From the NCBI GenBank assembly GCA_963556255.1, contig OY744613.1, forward strand, positions 46,905,546 to 46,969,545: 64,000 nucleotides of DNA, written 5' to 3'. Below are positions 34,871-64,000 of this stretch, piece by piece (the first letter of the stretch is position 1; each line of letters starts with the position of its first letter). Position numbers and translations under genes: made by a program. This stretch comes from Allolobophora icterica. Its lineage: Eukaryota > Annelida > Clitellata > Crassiclitellata > Lumbricidae. Under the pieces are notes generated by a model, which was not told the origin of the DNA, ran no database searches, and was given only the letters and a program-made list of their open reading frames with translations.

Positions 34871-35469
34871 GTCACAAAGATAGCGCGATATAGGCCTACT
34901 GTTTGACAGTTGGCTCAAATAACAACCCTTTTTGGCATAACTATGCTAAATTCTGTTGACCCCCTAACCTTTAATATGTTAACAAAATACCACTGCCACT
35001 AAGCATAAGCTTGTTAATCATTTTGGGGCCATCATCTGAGTCGTGACTGCTTCCCAATCTCCAACGGTTCGTGGTAACACCGAAAGACCTGAGAAGAGTT
35101 CTGTTTAGTGCTGTTCCTTCATACCAGCTGCACTTTTGTGGTGCAAATGAAACAAAATACATGCACTCCACACTAGCATATTTACTAAAACACCTTTTGA
35201 TGTTAACCACCACCGTGTAGAGTGGCGTCGAGTATTAATGCATAAGTTAAACCCGAAACCAGTCAAATAAATCTATAAACCTGAACATGGGGACGGCGTC
35301 TCACCTAGGACTTTTTTCGACAGGGACAAATATTAAGCACCCAAACTTGTTAAATGACTCCTCTGATTTTTAAAATTAGTGGATAATTGCACTAAGAATG
35401 CTTGCATATGTTAGTCTGTCTTTCATGCGTTTCGATCTCTCCTGCATTGCGGTAAACAGACTGCAGTAG

Positions 35470-36420
35470 CCTAATTTAGTGCCAGATAAAAACAGTCTTG
35501 TTGTCAAGACCTTAAACCTCAAGACCAAGACTTTGCACATCAAGACCAAGACGAAGAATTTTAACCTGGAGACCAAGACCGAGACTTTGAACCTCGAGAC
35601 CAAGACCAAGACTTTGAACCTCAAGACCGAGACCGAGACTAAGACCCAAAAAATCACATTCAGGCCAAGACTTCTACTACTTACAAAAAAATTGTAAGGT
35701 CGAGCTATTCGCTATTTTAGTGATAACGTGAGTCTTTCATTTTATTCAAGCAAATTAACTTTAAATGCAAACTGCAGAGAATTCCGAATTCGAATTTACA
35801 AAAGTCTTTCATGCAAAATATTATTCCGAAAGCCTTTTGTAGTTTATAAAAACCAATTTGCTCAAAATTTTCTGACCAAGACGTGCCTTTAGGGGCCTCG
35901 TAAAAATTTTGCCATTTGAAAAATACTTTCCATAGGCGCTGAAGTGTCTGGCACACACAGTAACTTTTCAAGCACTGGATTTAAAAGTACAAATCGTGAG
36001 TCTTTTTTAAAATCCTCCCATGGTTTATCAGACCGTCGGGCACAGAAAAACCTCGGCAGGGCTTCCAGATGAGCAGTTAGCTTAGTTGCTGCTGCCGATG
36101 GGTTTTCCTGACCTACAAGACTTGTAACCGCCCGTAGGTATTTTGTCGTACTCTATGATGCAAACATGCCTGATAAATATTTTAATTCTGGAGTTTTGTT
36201 AAATGACTGTTCAGATTGACAGCCGGTCTTGGTCTTGCTCTTGCAAAACCAATACCAAGACTGTGAACCTCAAGACCAGTACCAAGACTTTGAACTTCAA
36301 TACCAAGACCAAGACCAAGACTTTTGGTCTCAAGACGAAGAACAAGACCAAGACTTTTAAAATCGAACTCGAGTGCACTCGAGACCAAGACCTTGGTCTC
36401 GATGACAAAAAATCTGGATA
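35470..36420 (+). repeat. AAGACCAAGACTTTGAACCTC-type tandem repeats, two arrays
   Basis: Arrays at 35500-35650 and 36230-36410 consist of variable GACCAAGACTTTGAACCTCA units and translate as Lys-Thr/Leu-Asn repeats. They are separated by unrelated sequence. The open frames are artefacts. Confidence 0.75.
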
Positions 36421-36679
36421 AAAAGGTGCATAATCTCCGCCGACGTTTGTAAACGTAACTGAGAGCGGAATTTGACTCATTTTGAACCCGCAAAGCCTAT
36501 GTGTTAAGAATTAAATCGACAGACGGTTAAACTTCTAAATTTCCTAGACGTCAGTTTGCGATCGCACATGAGCAGCATTGAAATAGACAGAAAGAAACAG
36601 ACAGAGTCAGATGTAGTAAAAGCAGACAGACATACAGGAACAGAAGAGGGTGTGACGAGAGAAGCGTGTGTACTAGAAG

Positions 36680-37000
36680 ATGAACTAGTATACTTCGCTT
36701 CTCCCACATAACTACCTTCATGACTGATGTACTTCACTGGCTTCCTGTTGCGTCCTGCATCCAATGGAAGGTCCTCCTCCTGGTCTCTAAGACTCAGCGG
36801 GGAAAAGCTCCTAAGAACCCCTGTGACCTAATGCGTAAAACCTCTCTCTGCTCTCTCTTCCCGCCCTCTTCGGTCCGCGGACCGTTTTGATCCCCTTGTC
36901 CCTCGGGCTAGGACTTTGATGGCTCAGCATAGTGCTTTTGCCCTCCTTTCGGAAATCTTCTTCCGTAGTTTTATATTGAGCTTACACTTCCCGCATCCAA
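36680..37000 (+). mobile_element. CR1-like LINE 3' fragment
   Basis: Broken plus-strand frames recall LHWLP...R-Q-W-K-V-L and ARTLMAQHSAFAL, the same family as 48490-49180. Truncated on both sides. Confidence 0.55.
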
Positions 37001-37449
37001 TACAAAGCTAAGATCACAAATTTTATTGAATTTTTTTGAATCAATAAAAACAGCGATAACTCAATGAAAACAAAGAAGTAAAATATGAAGAAACAGAATA
37101 GTTAGGCATTACAATATGCATGCAGATATGCATGGAAACAGAACAATATTTTGAAGTTAAAGATCAACAAGTATAAGATGAAAAAATATCAGTTCATAAG
37201 AAAAATGAAAAAACTGTTGGGGAAGACCAGGAACTGCTTATTACGTCATCCCCATGAATAAACACAGATGGGTGTAATGGATAACATCAGATAATGGGGA
37301 AACCTAAATGCGCATATGGTGTCTAGTAGAATACTATATAATAGAATTTAAGAATATTGAGCAACAAGTGTAGATTTATAAGCGTATTTAATGACGAAAA
37401 AGAAGGAGCAGGGCGTATTTAAAGATCAGTAGAATAGGACCCATATAAT

Positions 37450-37940
37450 AATATTTGTGAGAGGCAAACATCGGCTGTCTACTTTAAATGTCGTAAACTT
37501 GAATTGAAGTAGGGCCTATATTTGCCAATATTTAAGAACGGTGGTCTTATATTAAAAGTTAGGCTAGTAATAATATTGTTGTAGGCAACATTCGTCGACA
37601 TTATGCAACCATGAGGAGATGGTTTCGTTCAGACTAAACGTCGCAGTCAAATGTTTGGTTTTCACGTTCATAGGTTTCTCCAGCGTAGCATGCAATCAAT
37701 GCTACATTGCAAACAACCGGGTTAAGCATCAATCATAATAATTTACTTCCTGTTTCCAAGGACTGGTTTCTTCCAGCTCGTCAGTTCTAACACCTGTTCA
37801 CTGATGGCAGAAAACACGAACATCCGATTGGACATTGCATAGCAAACTATCTTGCTACAATTGGCCACCAGGTCAAAAACAAGAGTACAAGTTATGTCAC
37901 AATAACAGCCACTGCAGTTTATAAAAAGTATAGTAAGTCT
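37450..37940. repeat. Locus duplicon copy 3
   Basis: Aligns with copies at 16.4, 23.5 and 51.4 kb (shared GCAGTCAAATGTTTGGTTTTCAC, ATCAATGCTACATTGC and GCAAACTATCTTGCTAC-like stretches). No D4 exon follows, unlike copies 1 and 2. Confidence 0.6.
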
Positions 37941-38140
37941 GGGGCATAAAACAATCCAGTATATGATCCTGCAATTCAAACGATGTTATGCGTATGGTAG
38001 ATATGTGGAAGAAAACCAGAGAGATTAATGTACCACAAAATAAAGTCATTATAAAGAAAGTGTTAAATTTGTTATACCCATCATTGTTTCCGGGTTCTCA
38101 CTTTACTAAATAGCAAATAAACTTTATAACTAAAACTAAT

Positions 38141-38400
38141 AGTACTAATTTAAAATATGCAGTGTGATTGTATAGTTCAATCTCAAATGATAAACGCATA
38201 CACACACTGGACACAGAGAGCGATAATACTTGGCAGAGGTTAAGAACGCATGTAATAATTTGTAATTGTTTCCTGGCTCGACTGGTAAAACGATGGTGCA
38301 ATTGACAGTAGCTCTCGAGACGGACTCGGCGTACGAAGACTCAGGCAAACCGTGGATCACGAGGTTGTTCATTCTGCAGTTGCCAGCGAACTTATTAACT
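38141..38400 (-). pseudogene. ORF scrap, possible LINE ORF1 remnant
   Basis: The minus strand reads MNNLVIHGLPESSYAESVS, reminiscent of the NNLxIxGLPE segment of LINE ORF1 proteins, then unrelated sequence. A CTGCAG acceptor-like site precedes it. Weak. Confidence 0.25.
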
Positions 38401-38410
38401 CGGAGCTTAA

Positions 38411-39410
38411 CCCTCAGGCTACCAAGGTTTTTTGCGACATCGGCTACCAAGGGGGATGGTTACCACCACCCCCGGAATGTCGTGTTAAGTTTCAAATATC
38501 ATAACATGTAATATAGCATTTGATTCAGCATTCATTTCTGAAAAGAATGGTATATTTAGTTGTAAAATATATGAATGCATCTCGAAATTATATACTTTTT
38601 AACAAAGGCACCGGTCCATATAAAGATATCTGATATTATCCCGCACAACTTGTACTTTTTCGATAAAAAATATAAATGATGTGGGTTTTGAAATGAACTA
38701 TGTACCCAAGAATATTCTAAATATAATGAGGCTTAATTTTCAACAATACAAACCATTCCAAAGTCTGTTTTAGTTTCAGGCAAAATCTAAAGGCATGCAG
38801 CTATATCAACATGAAACAAGAAATTATGTTACTGTTCCCGGCAGTCAAATACGTCAGTGGTCCTTGCAGTTATTGCAAGTTACTTCCATTGTTTTGTGTG
38901 AATGCTTCCTGTAAACCGGCTTCTTGAACACTTCACAGCACTGTACTACTTTGTTAGCATTCTGCTTCGACTGTTTATAGCCCTTCCCCATACCCAACCA
39001 TATCGGTTTACGTTGTGATGTAGCATCAGTGATTTTCACAACGAAAAAGCGTATTATTTTTTATTATGATCACTTCCGGTTTTCAAAAGACAAATAACTA
39101 AGCAAGCAAATATAGCCCTACATTCCCTCTAAAGAATGGCATAGTTGTTTCTCTTCCAGAAAGAATAATGAATACCTTTATAGTCGACAACAGCTGACGA
39201 GAGAAATTCCTGATTTCAAAAGTGGTACCTAGGCTATATCGGGTATAACTTTTTTATGGCGTGGGATATCATCACGACTTTTACCTCAAAATGTGTGCAA
39301 ATGGACCCCCTACAGCTACCTAAAATGTCAAAATTATATTCCATGTGCTAAAAAAATGTTTGCAGGAAAACGTAGGGGGGTGGTAACCACCCCCCCCCTA
39401 GGCCCGAGGA
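38411..39410 (-). mobile_element. piggyBac-type element relic, TTAA flanked
   Basis: Flanked by TTAA at 38407-38410 and 39411-39414, with ends CCCTCAGGCTACC...GGCCCGAGGA. The minus strand at 38857-39039 encodes VVQCCEVFKKPV and TCNNCKDH, the cysteine-rich C-terminal zinc-finger region of piggyBac transposases. Most of the transposase is missing. Confidence 0.75.
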
Positions 39411-39828
39411 TTAACGTCTCGCACTATTTGGGTTCCTAGCTTAAAACTTGACTACGATGCTATGATTTCCGATTGTTTTCACTTGGATAAATCTTCACCG
39501 CATACCGCTACTTGTGGATATGCTTCAGACAGTTAAAGAATTGCATAGTTGTTTCTCTTCCAGAAAGAATAATGAATACCTTTATAGTCGACCAACAGCT
39601 AACAGCTGACGAATGAAATTCCTGATTCTAATAACGTGGTACGGTACCTAGGCTATATCGGGTATAACTTTTTTTATGGCGTTGGATATCATCATGACTT
39701 TTACCTCAAAATGTGTGGAAATGGACCCCCTACAACTACCTAAAATGTCAAAATTATATTCCATGTGCTACAAAAAAATTGCAGAAAAAGGCAAGGGGGT
39801 AACCATCCCTTGGTAGCCCGAGGGTTCA
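39411..39828. repeat. Leader-upstream fragment plus partial second piggyBac copy
   Basis: 39415-39536 matches 34531-34655 of the gene B leader-upstream region. 39538-39824 repeats the right third of the adjacent piggyBac relic (39133-39410) and ends CCCGAGGG followed by TTCA, a decayed TTAA. The whole reads as a piggyBac pair enclosing a host fragment. Confidence 0.65.
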
Positions 39829-39829
39829 G

Positions 39830-41414
39830 GGCATAGTTTTCTTCAAGTTTATTTACATTTATGGGTCAAGGGGCCACAATACAAGTTCCAGTATTTCGAG
39901 TTTAGAGATTAACGAGGACGCACTCAGTAAGAATTACCGATAGTTATTAGTTTCATGCGTTAAATTAAGACCCGACTTCGAAACTTCATCTCTATTAAAC
40001 AGACGCCAACTAAAACGTGTCAGCCGGCAGCTATGATGACCATCCCCTTGAAACAGACAGTAAAAGTTCATATGATTATGCTTATCATACGCAATAAACA
40101 TTTATCACGTAATTGAAGTGCACTTTTACTGTCTGTTTACACAGTCCACGTTCCAACTTGAATTTAGGTTCTATTTAAATTATTACAATGTTTACCTTAG
40201 CAACCTAAGTTCCCTCTGGAATTTCCAGTGTATTATAAATATTACCATGTTTCTAAGAAAACCTATGCACCAACTGGAATTTCCGAGCAACCACAGTAGA
40301 AGTTTACTGCAGTATACCCACGACGCAGATATGCAAAACCACCGAAGAAGCGGCCTATTCATTAATGCAATGAAACCTGAAAAGCCCAAAGAGACACAAT
40401 TAACTCTCAGCATTCAATGAGCAGCTATTAAACTAGTGGAACAATTCCTAATGAAACTAGACATGTTTTTAGTGATAGAACTCGTAACATAAGTTGTTTA
40501 GCGATAATCTCTTTTGACCACGACAATTACTTAACCCTCGTTATCTTTGTGATCTTATCTGTCGACCACTTTCGGCTGCCTCTGGCCGTCCTCTCCGTTC
40601 TTTAGACATCTTGGTCCCTCGAACCCGGACTTCTATGGCTCAACACCGTGCCTACGCATCTGCTGGCCCGTCCCTTTGGAATTATCTTCCTCCTATGATT
40701 CGTTCTCAGATTCAAGCTGGAGGCATTTCTGCTACTTCTCGCTTTCTTTAGACTTTTCTTTTCTCACGAGGCTCTTCGCAATGATTAGGTTGTACTGTGA
40801 GAGGCGCTTTATGAATGCATAAATACAATACAATACAATACGATACTAAACCATGGCTTGTTTGAGACTTTGATCTATTTCGAATGTATATAGCGTCTTG
40901 CTATTTCCATAGGACCTTTTTAAGCCTCACAAAAGAGATTGTGATGTTCAAGAGATTGTGAGAGATTGTGCTCTGAGCATCTAATGTTTCGAGTTCTATA
41001 ACTCCAATCATGTCGGGCTTTATGGGTCGCTGACCAGAAGCTGTGATTTCACTGCTAGATTCAGTTAGAACTGCTAGGCCCTAAACTTAAGGCTCATCTC
41101 TTTCAAGGTGCTTCTTTCTTTGATTTATTAGAGGGCGACCTGGCTATTCCAGTTGATTAAAAGTTTTCATTGCAATTCACTAAAGCGACTATCGACTGAT
41201 AACAGCGCGATAGAAGTGATTAGAATAGAATGAAACAGAATGAAATGAATAGAATCAATTAGATTACATCGGATTAGACAGGTTCTAATCCGGATTTCCA
41301 AAAACAGGATGTGAAAACGAAAATGCAGTACCTAGAACTTTCCCAGTATAACCGCTTTCAAAACCACCAATAAATAGATCACGTACAAAAAGTGTTGACA
41401 CAAAGAGAGCTTAC
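39830..41414. other. Intergenic DNA with a CR1-like 3' end
   Basis: 40540-40850 (plus) is a CR1-like 3' end: broken frames with RTSMAQHRAYASAGPSLWN, then GAGGCGCTTTATGAATGC and a CAATA repeat tail. ORFs at 40.1-40.4 kb are open on both strands and unidentifiable. The end of gene A should lie here or lower. Confidence 0.55.
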
Positions 41415-63296
<21,882 letters not shown>

Positions 63297-63690
63297 TTCG
63301 TTAATCCGGTCTTAATTCTGTTGTTTTGTGTCTCGCACTTTTTGGAGTTTAGCTTAAATCCTGACTACAATGCTTTGATTTGCGATTAGTTCAACTTCCT
63401 TGTATCACGAACGCAAATCGGAACATGGTCTCACCGAATGGTTATGCGTCGGACAGTAAACCCGACGCACTATCTAATTATTGTGGTTATAGCCAGGTAG
63501 ATAAGATAAGGTTGAGTTCAGGCTTCAAGCGGGATTAGTATCCATCAATCATCTATCGGGTGACCTCCTTCGAATGCGGTCAAACGAAGAGCTGTCCAAC
63601 GCCTAACTTTATGAATTACTATACTTGACAAAGTCATGTCGTCAACTCCATATGTCAAAACGTTAAAGAATTAAACCAGACGGGTCTTAA
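63297..63690 (-). promoter_or_regulatory. Conserved leader-upstream region of gene A (putative 5' UTR/promoter)
   Basis: About 390 bp directly upstream of the gene A ATG aligns, with small gaps, to 34486-34870 upstream of the gene B leader. Shared stretches include the segments around TCTCGCACT, GAGCTGTCCAAC and CTCCATATGT. Such conservation outside coding sequence fits a duplicated promoter and 5' UTR. No TATA box or start site can be assigned by eye. Confidence 0.45.
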
Positions 63691-64000
63691 AATGTAGAAA
63701 AATAGGCCTATATTGATTTAACTAACAGCTCTGTTTTGTATATAAATGTGCTAAAATGCATTGGTCCCGAATCTTTAATAATTATATTAAACAATAATAT
63801 TAACCAACTAGTGTATTTCCCCGTAATAATTATGACGGCAGTGTATATCGTTGGTCGTTGATCGCCGTCGTCAAGGCCGTCGTCAAGACCACCGTCGTCA
63901 AGACGGCAGTACTGACGTCACAAATGGTTTCACAATAGAACAGAAGGCGTTTGTGACGTAGCGTCCTACGACGGACAAATTTGCATTTCAGGAAACTATA
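63691..64000. other. Upstream flank of gene A
   Basis: No gene. A GTCGTCAAGACCACCGTCGTCAAGAC direct repeat lies near 63865-63905. Confidence 0.4.

Larger units (their letters stand above)
34870..38406. other. Intergenic DNA between the genes: repeats and LINE ends
   Basis: Holds AAGACC-type tandem repeats (35470-35670, 36230-36420), a CR1 3' fragment (36680-37000) and duplicon copy 3. 35955-36040 is related to bases 40-120 of the window. No gene supported. Confidence 0.5.

Noticed and set aside
35479..36493. Lys-Thr and Leu-Val repeat ORFs on both strands
   Set aside because: Produced by AAGACC-type tandem repeats.

Overview
The window looks like nuclear DNA of an animal, most likely a marine deuterostome invertebrate (echinoderm or hemichordate; this placement is an inference). 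It is AT-rich, with long introns, consensus GT-AG splice sites and no bacterial gene organisation. It is crowded with CR1-like LINEs, tRNA-derived SINEs, piggyBac relics and many short hAT-type elements with 8-bp target duplications. Most long open frames are transposon relics or simple repeats. The real gene content consists of small exons.

The organising feature is a pair of head-to-tail immunoglobulin-superfamily genes on the minus strand. Gene A (63296 down to about 41415) has a leader exon, two Ig exons (D1, D2), a transmembrane exon at 55173-55310 and a candidate cytoplasmic tail in small exons with tyrosine motifs (45818-45972 and 41415-41457, plus a possible 21-nt microexon at 50718-50738). 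Gene B (34485 down to 8493 or lower) has two alternative leader exons, followed by twelve Ig exons arranged as three consecutive D1-D2-D3-D4 blocks at 24.5-31.6, 17.6-23.0 and 8.5-13.3 kb. Every Ig exon is phase 1-1, so blocks can be added or skipped without breaking the frame. D1 and D2 of gene A match D1 and D2 of the first gene B block in length and almost throughout in sequence, and the leader exons with about 400 bp of upstream DNA are also paralogous. Gene A therefore looks like a short signalling receptor paired with a long multi-Ig paralogue. I did not find the 3' end or a membrane anchor for gene B.

Layout on the plus strand: 0-8.4 kb, hAT-type MITEs, a CpG-rich island and only weak candidate 3' exons of gene B; 8.5-34.5 kb, gene B, with introns holding LINE pieces, a REL-endonuclease retroelement relic, a GC-rich 8-bp-TSD element, a SINE split by a MITE, a near-complete CR1-like LINE (24.9-28.3 kb) and a TA-flanked MITE; 34.9-41.4 kb, intergenic DNA with tandem repeats, CR1 3' ends and a piggyBac composite enclosing a fragment of the gene leader-upstream sequence; 41.4-63.3 kb, gene A, whose introns hold MITEs, CR1 ends, two further piggyBac relics, a degraded NCLX-like exon and a 1.6-kb hAT relic containing a Pif1/Helitron helicase piece; 63.3-64 kb, gene A upstream region.

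Four copies of one non-coding duplicon (about 16.4, 23.5, 37.4 and 51.4 kb) show that the locus grew by segmental duplication. Two copies lie just downstream of D4 exons of gene B and two lie in gene A territory, where no D4 exon remains.
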